Shown piece by piece: positions 1 to 12,062 of a stretch of 64,000 nucleotides of DNA. This stretch comes from Melieria omissa (taxonomy: Eukaryota > Arthropoda > Insecta > Diptera > Ulidiidae). The DNA lies in the NCBI GenBank assembly GCA_963971225.1, contig OZ020267.1, positions 154,929,920-154,993,919 of the forward strand. Reading direction: 5' to 3'. Made by a program: the position numbers and the translations under genes. The first letter of the stretch is position 1. The number at the start of each line of letters is the position of its first letter. The notes beneath the pieces were generated by a model. That model saw only the letters and a list, made by a program, of their open reading frames with translations, searched no databases and was not told the DNA's origin.

Positions 1-3000
1 CATCAGCGCGGCCCCTCCCGCAGCCCACATTACAGTGCCCACTCATTGGCTCTGCGCGTGTGTGTCGAATTATTAAATGGCAAATGTGCACACAATGTGC
101 TTTCCGAAATAGATGTTGGCGATATTATTGCTGAGTGGGACTCGGGCGACTCATATCCATTCATGCGGCAATGGTCATACATACGTTTGCCGGAACACTT
201 AAATCGGCGCGGCAGCCATTGTAACAGCAACCGGACAAAATGCAGCTGCATCGCTGCAGGCAACACTGGTGACCGCCTTCGCTGCAACGACCACTGGCTG
301 CAGCACAGGCAGGAACGACAACAACAGCAGCGTCGACTGCGACGGCGGCAGTCGTTTTGCTAATTAATTGCAACAATTTTGATCATCGCAGCCGCTGTCG
401 CTGTCACAGCGCTGCAGCTGCAGCTGCAGCATCGCATTGCCTGCCGGCTGGCCGAACTGTCTGTCGTTTCGCCCATCTGTCCGCCAGACGGCAGCCACTT
501 GTTCGCTTTGGATAAATTGAAAATTACTGCAATACGCAAGATTAGCGCGCAGTGTGCGCCGGACAATGGCCAGCGAGCAACATTTCATGCCCCATGCACA
601 CATGAATAATTTAAAAGAGCGGCCGGACGACAATCAAGCGGACCATCAGCAGTGCATATGAATAAATGCATTGGAGCGCGGGCAAGACAGGCGAGCCGGG
701 CCATAGGCGGAGCGTGCATGTGGCGGATCTGTGTTGCAAGCGATGCAATGTGCAAGCGGCCGACTAATGAGATGGAAGCCTGTGCCCTGGTTTCGCATTG
801 TCAATTGAGGGTGATGTGGGGCGAAGTGGAGAGGGGTTGTTCCGGTTTGCTCTGGGGCTACATTGGGCTGAGCTAATTGCCGGCGTGCGAAACTTAAGCA
901 GACACATTGCCAAATGACCAAAACAGCGAGAGAGCGCAGAAGGTGAAAGGTGCCGAAATTTGCAAAACTGTGTCTGATTGTTGGTTCGAGTGAGCAACTT
1001 TTTCGCACTCGACGTCACCACACGAGTGCTTCATATTTGGTACAGAGTTCAATCAGAAGGAAATACTTCCTTTCGCTGCGGACACGCTGCGCCTAATCTA
1101 ATCGGCCGCCATTGTTTGTCTCCTCAGAGTGCAAAGGCCCAATTGAATTGCAGAAGTGCGGCACATAGAAGTTGCATTATTCCTCGTTGCAAACACCTCT
1201 GCCAAGTACACATGGGGAAATAAGATTACCACAAGACGCACGGTGCCGCGACCGATGCAATTCCATATCTTCCCCGCATGCCGCCGCACACAGATTGCAG
1301 ACGGAGACAATTAAGGAAAAGTTACGCAGTCAATTGCGCTAAATTTGTGTTTTGGAAACAGCACTTTCGGCGTCTTAGAACAACGCCAAGACCTGAGGAA
1401 TTTCAGTGCCTCCGCCACCAGTGCCTCTCTCTACTTTGTTTTAAAGGGGTTGACCAAAATTAAAACTTTACATATTTGAGGCCCCACTGCATGTTGCCAC
1501 AACAGTACAAGCGTGCGAAAAAAAACTGTGGTTTGTGTGGTGAATTAATGTTTAGCAATGACAGCACAACAGCACCAAAGGACTACTCGCAGATTTCTAC
1601 ACTCAGAAACACGCTCCTTAACATTTTCCCCATTTCTGAACGAAGAAACAGACATGTCCGCATTTTAGTAGATGGTTTTGGTTTATTCTGAGATGACATT
1701 CAAATTCAAATTTTTTAGATTTCTTTCCAAAAAAGTGCTTTTGTCGATTCTTATCGAAATGTAATTAAAAACGCGTCCGCCTTAAGTTCTTGAATGCAAC
1801 GCCGCAGAGACGCAGCCAGCCAACCTAAGTTCGCCCAAAATCCACGGGAACCTTTCTCAAGTATACGCTCCGTCACTCCACAATGATTGCTTCCTCTTTT
1901 GTTGCACTTCAGTGAGCAAAAGTTTCGCGCCATCGAGCATGACTTCGCTGGCGGATTTCTGCTGCTAACGCAAGCACCGGCAATGTTTTTATGATTTGCA
2001 AGTGTCGCCACCACAATGTTATTGCCATTTGAAGCAACTTATGCTCGTTTTATCCAAATCTCTTACGCAACTTTGCTGCGCGCACAATCTCCAGATGCCG
2101 AAGAGAAATCCACCTATTCACCACGCATGGCGCATTGGTGTTGCATACAATTTTTGGAATTTTTTTTAAATAGTAAAATAGCACTATGTGAAAGTGTCGT
2201 GTAGGTAATTGATTTTGGAAAGGTGACTAATCTAGATCGCTATAAAATATTGTGAACAAGCAGACGGGAAACACCACTTCGACGCCAGATTGACGCAACG
2301 CAATGGCCAAATGCCATCAAGCCATTCAATTTGCGCTCGTACTCAGCGCTGACGAAATGCAATGCGGCGGTGACTGCTGCAGTAGCAGTGACTCTGAGAT
2401 ATGGCCAACTTTCCGGGATTGGCCACTTTTTCAAGCACTTTGAAAGGTGCCACGAGCTAAACTCGCCTCGCTGATGGTAAAATTGAGATGAATGCAACTG
2501 TGACAAGTGGGCAGCAGGTGCGCCCGGCAGGTGGACGACGCTACTCTGGCCAAACTTTCATTCGCCAACTGCTGTTTGGTAAAATGAAAATAAGAAATGT
2601 TGTATTGGTTAATGCGTAGTGGTAAGAGGAGAGGCAGGGGTCATGCTTTCATTTTATGCAGCCAACCATTGGTATTGGTAGCAAAAGTTTTATCGTTAAG
2701 TTTTCAATCTGCAACCTTCACTCTTCCTTGATAGCAAACTCTTTTGCGCCTTCCGTGTGATTGCAAAAAATTGCCACCAGATTTGCCACAACGAAGCTGC
2801 GCGCAAATACAAAGAAATTGGCCCCATTCGGCTGCAGGTGCAGGTGCACCGGCGCGCCGAGGTGAGTAGATGCGTTTTTGGCGTTAAGTGGTTTTTCTGC
2901 TGTGATTTTTGTGTTTTCGCGGAGTATCCATTTCCCACGAGAAATTAATTTCCATTGCGACACTTTCGCATTTACTTTTTTCCTAATTTCTAAAAGGCGA

Positions 3001-4725
3001 AGATTTGCTAACTCAGGGGACGTCAGAAAGTAGTCACTGCCCGTTGTTGTTTTGCATCGTTCTTGTTGCATCAGTGGTGCAAGAACATTGTGAAATTGAT
3101 TTAAAGTAAAGTAAAGAAAGAAAGAATGAAGTATAGAAGAAATGCGAGGAAATTGTTTACAATAATTGACATAAAAATAATATCATTAGTTTGGAATTTT
3201 CTTTGCACTTATGAAGTGATTTATGTTAGTAATGCAACCTTGCAGCTGAGCACTTCGGTTTCATCTGCTTTCTTATTTTTCACGTTTCTCTCTCTCCCTG
3301 AACCTTGCTTTTCCAATGTTAATTTCAGAATGAAGCGCACCGCCATTGCCACCATTACACCGTCCCTTCCTTTCCTTCGCTTTGCTTTGCATTCTGTGCC
3401 GCATTTCGCGGCAACTATGACGGTCGGATAACTCGTTGTCTGCGTTTGAAAACCGGAAGGAAAGTTAGAACCGAATTAAATAAAAGCAGCGGGGCAGGTT
3501 GAACGCAGACAACAGTAAATTGTCCGTTTATTGTCCTTAACGCAATAATAGCAAATAATAACAACAACAGCAACAATAACAATAACGATTTGAAGCCGGG
3601 CAAGTCATAATTCCTTGTGGATAATGCACAATTTCCGCGCACTGCGACTGACCTCCGCCACCGAGCGCGCGTCTGGCGCTCGTTAACCGTTCGCTGCTGC
3701 CTCGGCCAGGCTCTTACCAGCAGCAATAATCGCAAATTTGCAATAACGACAAGCGTAAAGCAGCAGCACGCGCAACGAGTGCCAACAGCTCACCAGCCGT
3801 GTTGTTGTTAACGCAGCAGCAACTCTGCGTGCAATAAGCTTTCAGCTGATGTCAAGTTGTTAGGTTTTATCGGCAAACTCATTGTTGAACTCATTTGAAA
3901 ATCAACTTTTGATATTTTCAAGTGGCCTTGTCGTCTGTTGTCTGTTCAAGTCTTGAAAGTTTCCGTTCCGCGCACAGAACTCCGCACGCAAAAAACCTCA
4001 ACTATTGTAAATGCAGATTTCACATTTCCCTCTTCCATTTCCTCTAAACATCTGCGTGTACTGTGTACAAACTATTTTCGCCCCGAAAATCGCCTCCCAT
4101 AACTTCGCCCCTCACAACTCACACTATTCTCACTGATTTGTTACGGTACTCGCAAGTTGTAGCATTGAAATGTCGAATTTTTAACGTGAGTGCCGCCACA
4201 GTGTGGCCCAACCCCGAGGTGCTGAAAAGCACAGCATATCAAAATTAAGCGTTGATAAGCGCCCCGAGAGAATAGCACGCGGTACCAATTGGGATAATGT
4301 AAATGGTCGCAAGTTGTAGCAGTCAAACCTCCAAATCTGTCACAATTTAGACTGTTGGCAGTTACGTTCTGACGTGCTGCGCAGTGATAGAATCTCCTCA
4401 AATTCGCTGCAAATGATGCTTTGTCTGCAATTGTCAGTGCAGTGTTCAATGAGCTTTTCTAATCTTTTCGCTCTCCAAGTGCTCGAGTTGCTGAAAGACG
4501 AAGTGGCTCTGAGAACATTCACTACTTCTAAAGCAATATTTTTGAACTAGTTGAACTCGGTATTTATTTTGTTAATTATTCATTTTGCTGTATTAGTCAG
4601 TAAGCAAACAATTCTTCTTTGACTAATTACACTGCACAACAGCATGTCTGTTGCATGGAGTTTTTTACATGAATCTGAATCGTTTTTCCACGCTGTTTTC
4701 AAAACCATACTCCGTTTTTATGTAA
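1..4725. other. Intergenic, no supported gene
   Basis: No open frame here resembles a known protein or combines coding-like composition with splice sites. The longest frames are chance openings in GC-richer patches near 50-1000. The only structure noted is an AAC/AAT-type simple repeat near 3540-3594 and short CTGCAG iterations near 410-430. Distal regulatory sequence is possible but not shown. Confidence 0.5.
3540..3594. repeat. AAC/AAT simple-sequence repeat
   Basis: An imperfect run of AAC and AAT triplets. Read on the minus strand it gives the poly-leucine stretch of a spurious frame at 3415-3735. Confidence 0.7.
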
Positions 4726-5689
4726 CAGCTCTAGTTTTACCAAAAAATGGGCGTGTCACTTTTTCGAATTTTCCTCGGCTTTTTTTTCGTTTTCGACTGT
4801 TATTTCTGAACCAATAATCCTATCTACATAATTTTTATATCGTTGCACTTACAACATTTCACGCCATCTTTCCTGACATTAATCAATTTTATGCGTTCTA
4901 AATGGGCGTGGTAATAAGGTTTCAAAGTAAGAAAATATTGAATTTCAAGGCGTTTTTTCTGATGGCGAAAATTGTACTGATGTTTCATAAATCAAGTTTC
5001 GAAGTATATGAATATCTTAAGAAGAAACATCAAGCAATGCAACACAGCCAAATTATTTGGCGGAATACACATTCGCATAGAAATAATAATAAAACTGTAC
5101 CATAGCGATTTTCATCTCTTTTCATACCTTTTCCTTAAAAAATTAGGAGCCTCAAAATATGCTCTTTTATATGTTCAAATTTTAGTTTGGAATACAAGCA
5201 AAAAACAAAAATATTTTGAATTTTTCGAAACAAAAAAAAAATTAAAAACTTTGCATATTTTCAGGCCCCTAATTTGTTAAGGAAAAAGTATGAAAAGTGA
5301 TGAAAATCGCTATGGTACATTTTTCCTGTTATTTCGATGCGAATGTGTATTCCGCCAAATAATTTAGCTGTGTTGTATTGCTTGATGTGTCGACTTTCAT
5401 TATACACCTAACTCGTTAATTGTTTTACAAAAAATGTGTATGTTTTTGACCATCAAAGAAAACGCCTTAAAATTCAATTTTTTCCAACTTTGAGGTCCAA
5501 TTACCGGGGCATTTTAACACTTATAAAAATAATTTGCTTTGGAAAAGAAGCCATGTGGTGTTGTTAATGCAATAAGGTGAAATCATGTCAATCGGTTTCT
5601 TGGTTTAGAAACTACGATCGAAAATATGGAAGAAGTTGAGGAAAAACTGAAAAAATGGCAGGGTACCTATATCTCACAAACTAGAGCTG
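4726..5689. mobile_element. Diverged foldback (long inverted repeat) element
   Basis: The 964-bp segment is one large imperfect hairpin. It begins CAGCTCTAGTTT (4726) and ends with the exact reverse complement (5678-5689). The inner arms 5028-5162 and 5252-5387 are roughly 90% alike by eye, sharing for example TTTGGCGGAATACACATTCG. The outer arms are about 302 bp each and more diverged. About 90 bp of AT-rich sequence separates the arms. No transposase is encoded, so this is a non-autonomous foldback element or long-TIR MITE. I could not define a target-site duplication, so the exact ends are approximate. Confidence 0.8.
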
Positions 5690-7353
5690 CTAGAAAAAAT
5701 TGGAGGATAGATTCGGAATCAGCGCACCCAAATTAGTAAGAAACAGTAGAAAAACTCCATGCAACAGAAAAAAAGTGTTTTTTTGTTGCGCTGTGTTATT
5801 AATAAATGAAATGAAATGAAACATATGGATAGCGGCCAATTTGAGCGCGTAATTTGGCGACTACGGGAAAAGTTTGAGAGTAGCGATCGGCGCTTCCTTA
5901 CTATGATCGAATATGCTCCGAATTTGCTGCGAAATTTTTGAACTCGCATCACACATTTAAACAACTAATGTCGCATGCGTGTGACCCGATTTTCTCTCAC
6001 GACATATCCACATTACATAATCGTATTACCACAAAAAACAAATTTAAATCAGCGGCAAAACGAATAATAGTCGAGAATCGAAAAGAAAAAAGCCGCTGCG
6101 CCAGAAGATATGCAATGGTGTTGTTTGGAAATATTTGGGGCCCGCGCGGTCGGCACACAGCGCACAAGCGTTGCGGCACACGTTGCCAAGTTGCGGTGCA
6201 TTTCTGTCGGCAATATGCGAAATGTGAATGCGAAACACTTTTGTGTGGCACGCGCACACAAACCAACAATCGCTGCATACTTGTGCAGCAAGGAGGCCAT
6301 AAAGTATGCAGCGGAATGTTGCAGCATATTTCGCAATGCCTCTTCTGGTGGCACAAACTATATATTTGGGTTCTTGTGCTCCGTTTTGCACAAATTTTAT
6401 GCGCATCGACAACACAGTTTGGCAATAAAACTGCCAAATGACACGAATAATGGAAAAATGATAATAAGATTTCGCTTTTTCGTGGCCGAGTTTTTTCTTT
6501 TCGTTGTGTTTCGCAAACTGGTTATTTGGGATGGCGCCACTTGGCGGTAGCTGCATATCGAATGCATAAATAAACCGAAATTCGATTATTGAGCGCATAG
6601 CGCTACACTGAGAAAAATACCCCAGACTGTTCGCTAAGCTTTCGAGTCATAAACGCAAACCCAACTGCCGATACATATTGCAAAGAGTGGGAAGAAGTCG
6701 CTAACTCGCGAAATAATGTTCAGCTGTCGTTGAAACTCAGGCCATTTTTTCAGTGCTCGCAATATTTTGTTTATTTTTGCAGAACACTCATTGCCGTTGC
6801 CGCCAGTGCCAGCCGCACATCGTTGCATGCATAGTTTCTAACCGAGGGATGGATCCCAACATGCATTACTCGTTTCTACGAATGTTGTGGTTTCCGTTAT
6901 TGCTGGCACACAATGCTATTGTTATCGCGGCCATTTGCTGATTTCTCGGCGAATTTCGCGTATGAGCTGGTGATGTGTCTGAAATGCATCTGCGGTTCGA
7001 GGGTCACGGAAAAAATGTTGCTCATCACACGGAACACCGCGTCCTTGCGTGGACAAAAGCGTCAGTCACTTCATGGCAGAGCTGATGGAGGAAAACCCGT
7101 TGGGAAATGCCTACAAGATTGTGGTGAAAAATTTAAGCGGGCAACACACCAACCCATCTTCCCGTCTCAGCCTTTGCGACGGCAACCGGTAGACGAGGTA
7201 GTAGCAGCAACAAGGCGCCAGGCCCACAGCATTTTGTCCTCTTGTTCAAAGCAAGTAAACCAGGCGAAACATAGCACTCTAAAGACATTGGGTCCTCGAA
7301 AATCTTCCTTGCACAAGGCTTAAGAACTTTGCCGGGAGCTCGAGTGGTCTCGA
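5690..7353. other. Intergenic, no supported gene
   Basis: Frames of 100-184 codons overlap on both strands between 5938 and 6598. They look like mutual shadows in a stop-poor, Cys/His-codon-rich stretch, and none resembles a protein family. No convincing splice sites were found. Confidence 0.45.
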
Positions 7354-7407
7354 ATGGTTCGCAAAGGCAAAGCACCACTGGTAGATATCGCATCAAAGAC
7401 CAAAGCC

Positions 7408-7907
7408 ATGGATTCGAAATCAGCGATCACAAATTACTCTAGAACTGATTTCAAAACAAGAAATTGCGAAACCGAATCGCTGACTGTTGTGGCTGTCAAT
7501 GTTGACGATGACGACCGTTGGGATTCTTGTCAGTGTTGTAGACGTAGCGTAGTTATTATTCGTCACCACATCTCTACAAAGTCGATGAAAGTTGTAGCTC
7601 AAAATGGTCAAGTAAGTGAATTTTTGATCCGTAATTCAGTTGGAATATTTTAGTTATATGCAAAATAATTGGGCTTTTGCCGTATTTCTCCTGAACGTAC
7701 CTCTAACTCAGAACCACAGCCCAGGAAACAAACCAAACCATTGCCAAGAATTCATTGTAGATACCAACAGCTAGATCAATAAAATAATTTATTACACACT
7801 CCAACCATCCCAACGGATTCTCTCGCACAGGCAACTTATAACATAAATGCAACACAAATGCACCGAGATCAGCAACTGGATTATCTCTGCTGCTCGGCCT
7901 GCTACAG
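7408..7907 (+). CDS. Candidate two-exon coding segment, unknown
   Basis: Exon 1 (7408-7611, 68 codons) opens at an ATG in fair context and ends at a consensus donor (CAA|GTAAGTG). A good acceptor (TCTCTCGCACAG) at 7830 leads to a 77-nt exon (7831-7907), which keeps the frame and ends at another strong donor (ACAG|GTAAGTA). The joined frame gives 93 residues with no recognised domain; exon 1 is Asp- and Cys-bearing and the second part ends in a Cys-rich tip. No third exon was found. It may instead be a spliced non-coding RNA, or the sites may be fortuitous. Confidence 0.2.
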
Positions 7908-8112
7908 GTAAGTAAAAACACTGGCAACACAATAACTCCTAGTACACCAAAGGACTAAACTCATTTGCAACAACAGTGAAAATCCTTTAAACCGGCCAAC
8001 GAACACACACACGCACGCAGAGCAATACACGTTAGCATTGTTGGCCTTGGCCGGGCAACGGTGTTACCACAATAAGCATAACAACAACAAATAGCTTAAA
8101 ATGCGAGAATAA

Positions 8113-8448
8113 CTAAATTATTATCCACAAGGAGCGACCGCCATGCCAGCTGGACATGCAGCCAGAACAATGGCTGCCGTCGTAGAAGTTTATGGCCAGA
8201 ACAAGCTGCGGCGAGTGTCCATAAGTAGCTTTTACCATGGCTACAACACAAACATAAGCCGCCACCACGACTGCCAGCACCAGTGTGAACGCCTGCGCAA
8301 CGATCCTCCAGTCCAGCTGTAGAGCAACTGCGCGACATATGTTAGAAGGAGAAACTGTCGGCTGCTGTGTCCGCGTCTGTGCCAATAGGACAGATTCGTA
8401 CAGAGGTTCACTGCTGGCGGTCATAGCCGCATCCAAAACAGTTACCAT
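8113..8448 (-). CDS. Candidate small single-pass membrane protein
   Basis: A 111-codon frame starting at the ATG at 8448. It has a hydrophilic N-terminal half, one strongly hydrophobic segment around residues 58-77 (Val/Ala/Leu-rich, suiting a membrane helix) and a Gly/Ser/Trp-containing tail. Many codons end in G or C. I recognise no family. The opposite strand is also partly open here and could be coding instead, so this is a weak call. Confidence 0.2.
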   Translation of the reverse strand: MVTVLDAAMTASSEPLYESVLLAQTRTQQPTVSPSNICRAVALQLDWRIVAQAFTLVLAVVVAAYVCVVAMVKATYGHSPQLVLAINFYDGSHCSGCMSSWHGGRSLWIII

Positions 8449-10575
8449 GCTGAATAGAAGACAGTTATTGATTTTTCGAATATACATAAACCAGCACCAA
8501 AACGAAAATTGACTCGCAGAATGAAGCAATGCGAGCCACTGTGCCGCCGCCATATATGATTCTACCCGTGCACCTTGCCGCGGGTGGGGCTGGTCGGATG
8601 CACTTCTGTTCCGCAAACAATGGACACGAAAACTTCATTTACCAATGCGGCCGCACCACCCAAAGTCGTCTTGCTGGCTATTTCCAAACAGAAATACAGC
8701 CATCAACAACGGGAAACAACAAGGCCTGGCTGAGCTGTTAAGAAATTAAGGAAAGATTTGGTCTTCTTGCATTGAGCACTGTGTCAGAAGCAGCCAGTTG
8801 GGAATTATAAAGTCCGCTGCTTTCGACCCGAACATTGAAGACGATGCCGGATTTCCGCTTCAAATGGATTCGCGTAGCAAAAGCACGACCATAAACGACC
8901 TTAAAACGCCCTTGTATTGCTACGATTGTTGCAAAGTGCGTTAGTTACTATTGTTGTTGTAATTAGCAACACATGCCCTGCAGTGACGGCACGAAGACAA
9001 ATAGCCACTCTCTGCCGTTTTCCGAAAAGTGACCGGCCCGAACATACACGCGCACACGCCCGCACGTGCTCTGACGCGTTCGGTAGTTGCCTTTTTGGCG
9101 CACTAACCAGTCAGCCGTGAACGCTTGCGGATCACTTTGCCAATATTTGACCCTGTTGCCAATTAGTCATACGGCGTGCTAGTGTGTGTACCCCAGCCAG
9201 CACCTCATCGCCGGCGTTCCACTTGCCACCTTTACACATTTCCGTCCGTTCATACGCACTAATGGAGTTTTGTAATTACTTTTGTTCGACAGTTGGCGCT
9301 GCAATGAGTTTTCATTTTCACTTCTCTCGCTTTCACATCACAGTTTCGTTCTCTTCGTATAGTTAATTTTCATTGACTAATGACGACTTTGCGTTTCGCA
9401 TTCGTTTTTCGTATTTTCGAACTTACCAATCATTAACGAGGACTTTTTTACGTTGATAACCTCAACCTTCACCCTGACACTATTTGCATACATATGTAAT
9501 GCAATCCCGGACCAGTTTTACAATCCCGGAATCCCGGCGTTTTAATTAGTTCTTAGTTCGATTTGTAAGCGGGTTCGGCTCAGTGGCTCATTGTAGATGC
9601 TTTTAAATATGTAATCGGAAAAGCAACATTTTTATTTGTTTCTATAATTTTTACAGATTAAAATTGTTACCCCTATTCCCGACACTTATTTGAGCACGAG
9701 TACGTCAATATTTGCTCCCATTTCAGAACTTTGTTAGATGAATTAATTTTATTTCTTGTTATATCAAAAAACTATTAACGATAGAGCAACTACGACTCCA
9801 TTTTATCATATGTAACTTTCGATTTATAACATTATTTGAATTTATGTAGCAATTAAAGCATTTCGTTCTTATTTTTATATTTAGCTCACAGCATAAAGGT
9901 TTTTTTTCCTTTGAACGCAACGTTTTCTTGTTGCTCGATTTGTTTTTGCTACCTGGTAACACATAAACTTTTACTTTGAAATTGTCTTTATCTGCAACAA
10001 AACCATAGGCCGCATAAATCTGGGGAGTGCCAGTACTTACACCAGTCATACACTTAACTTCGCTTTTTGTTGGAAAGAATGGCAGAACTCGTAGATTACG
10101 AGTGGCATAACGATGAAGCACTTAAAGCTCTAAATCGATAAAAAAAATTGTTGCATCGCAGTTTGCAATTTTCGTGGCAAATTCGTAATCATAGTTACAT
10201 ATCAATTCGGCTTATCAAAGCATGATTCAGTTTTCAAATATAAACAATAAAAATACAACACATTTTCCACTCGACACATTTTTGACCAAGCACTCCTACC
10301 TCACTCCACATTTGGACCTGAAAGCTTTTAACATATGTATGTATTTGGTTTTCAGTTTTAGGTTACCAACGGAGATAAAAAATCAAAACGGTTCTCGTAA
10401 AACGAATGAAAAAATAAAATAAAAATTAATGTTGGGGTTAAACACTTTTCTATTATCAATCAGTTAAATGTAAATTATTTGCATTTACACTACCGCGACC
10501 CCTTCACGCCTTCATCAGTGTGATTTCTGAAAGTATGTCAAGTCGTCTACATATTCTTCACTTTTCTACCGCTTT
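8449..10575. other. Intergenic, no supported gene
   Basis: Nothing coding is supported. A 120-codon minus frame at 9759-10121 lies in AT-rich sequence and matches nothing I know. Near 9500-9540 the sequence repeats short 'ATCCCGG' words, as do stretches near 56600 and 57110-57180. This may be the remains of a dispersed repeat. Confidence 0.4.
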
Positions 10576-10581
10576 TTTATT
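10576..10581 (-). terminator. Poly(A) signal AATAAA
   Basis: AATAAA on the minus strand, 125 nt beyond the stop codon of the His/Lys-rich gene. Confidence 0.6.
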
Positions 10582-10705
10582 ATTATAAAATTATATGTGA
10601 AATGAATGTGCATGAAGTCTCCTTTGTGAGAGCAAAAACAAATAAAGTTGTACATGAGCCACGTCACGCTACTTCTTAACGGCACAACACGCACAGAGCT
10701 GCGCA

Positions 10706-11635
10706 TCACCAGTCATGTCCATGCCCATGTCCATGGCCACTGCCTCCACTGCTCTCCTTTTTTTGCGATTTGTGCCACTTCTTTTTATGTTCATCGCCCT
10801 TCTTTTTCCCACCTTCATGATCGTGGCCCCACTTCTTCTTCTCCTCCCGTTGCTTCTTGTGTCCCTTGTGGTCCTTCTTCTTGTGACCCTTCTTGCTGTG
10901 GCCCTTTTTGCCATACTTATCCTCATGTTCCGACTTCTTGTGGCCGCCCTTCTTGTGATGGCCGCCTTTCTTGTGTTTCTTGCCCTCCTCGTAGCCGCCG
11001 TGTTTCTCCTCATCACCCTCGTCGTGCTTCTCGTCATAGTACTTCTTCTCCTTATTGTCCTCGTTCAGCTTGTGGACATGATGCTTGCCCTGGATGGAGT
11101 GGCCCTTCTTGTAGGATCCGTGATCCTCGAACTCGTGCCCTTTGTCGCCCTTCTTGCCCTTTTTGTGTTTCTTATGATGCCCACCTTCCTGTTTGTGCTT
11201 CTTCTCATGTCCATGCTCCACCTCTTCCTCGCCCTTTTTACCCTCCTTGTCGTGGTGGCCCTTCTCGCCTTTTTCATGGTGTTCTTCGTGCTTGTGGCCC
11301 TTGCCTCCTTTTCCGCCCTTCTTGTGCTTGTGCTCGCTGTGCTTTCCTTCTCCAGATTTAGACTCGTAAGACTGCTCATGCTCTTCTTCCTCCTCCTCCT
11401 CTTCCTCCTCATCTTCGTCGCCGTGCTTGCCGTGTGTTTCCGTTCCAGCCACTTGTAAATCATCGCTGGGCAGAATGCTTGCGCTGATGGATACCGCCTG
11501 CGGCTCCAACAGCAACGCCATCGTTCGCTGTTCTGGCAGCTGTGCGCCCTCCGTTTGCGCAGCCAAGTGCAGGAGGACACATGTGCAGGCAATGCAAATC
11601 CACGCCCATATTAAGCGCGCTTTCATTCTCGACAT
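10706..11635 (-). CDS. Secreted His/Lys/Gly/Glu-rich low-complexity protein
   Basis: A single-exon gene for 309 residues from the ATG at 11635. An in-frame ATG at 11686 would add 17 residues but sits very close to the predicted transcription start. Residues about 5-28 form a signal peptide (MKARLIWAWICIACTC then a hydrophobic stretch, small residues before AQLPEQ). After about 70 ordinary residues there is an unbroken run of Asp/Glu. The remaining two thirds consist almost wholly of His, Lys, Gly and Glu in HKK, GHKK, KKG and EHHE patterns, ending GSGHGHGHGHDW. Such composition suggests a secreted extracellular-matrix or metal-binding protein. Insects have several uncharacterised secreted His/Lys-rich families, and I cannot assign it to one. 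The upstream TATA box suggests strong tissue- or stage-restricted expression. Confidence 0.8.
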   Translation of the reverse strand: MSRMKARLIWAWICIACTCVLLHLAAQTEGAQLPEQRTMALLLEPQAVSISASILPSDDLQVAGTETHGKHGDEDEEEEEEEEEEHEQSYESKSGEGKHSEHKHKKGGKGGKGHKHEEHHEKGEKGHHDKEGKKGEEEVEHGHEKKHKQEGGHHKKHKKGKKGDKGHEFEDHGSYKKGHSIQGKHHVHKLNEDNKEKKYYDEKHDEGDEEKHGGYEEGKKHKKGGHHKKGGHKKSEHEDKYGKKGHSKKGHKKKDHKGHKKQREEKKKWGHDHEGGKKKGDEHKKKWHKSQKKESSGGSGHGHGHGHDW

Positions 11636-11721
11636 CAGTGCAGATGACACTTCAGACGCGGACCAAGTGGCAAACAGGAGCGCCACGTTGCTTCTGTGTG
11701 GTGCCCACCGCTGCTTGGCTG

Positions 11722-11729
11722 CTTTTATA
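11722..11729 (-). promoter_or_regulatory. TATA box of the His/Lys-rich gene
   Basis: TATAAAAG on the minus strand at 11729-11722. About 30 bp downstream lies a CACACAG initiator-like stretch near 11700, giving a short leader before the ATG at 11635. Its position and quality support a focused, regulated promoter. Confidence 0.65.
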
Positions 11730-12062
11730 GCAACTGCAAGCGTTTAGAAGAGCCGTTGCAAGTTTGTGAATTATTTTCGCTAAAATGTCCACCTCTTGCA
11801 ATGCGGTTTTGGTGGTCAGCGGAATTTGTGCAGCGTTCGACGCACCAATGACAAACACATTTCACGCTTGATGAACTATGTTTATTATTTGAAATGTATT
11901 TGGAAAGAGGAACCTAAATACTTACTTAACTACCAAACGAGATTATGATTATGATTTTTCACGTTAAATTAATGCGGCCGTTTTATAATTTCGGCTAGCT
12001 AGCCAACTGGAGCGACAATTCCTTCCATAGCATTAGATGCAATAATTTTATAATCGTTGCAG

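Noticed and set aside
3415..3735. Minus-strand frame with a poly-leucine run
   Set aside because: The run is produced by the AAC/AAT simple repeat; the rest lacks protein character.
9759..10121. 120-codon minus-strand frame
   Set aside because: AT-rich, Lys/Asn-rich tail, no family resemblance, no splice or promoter signals. Kept out of the gene list.
10715..11458. Long plus-strand frames of Leu/Val-rich or Pro/Ser/Cys-rich type
   Set aside because: They are exact shadows of the His/Lys-rich gene on the minus strand, created by its CTT/CCC codon complements.
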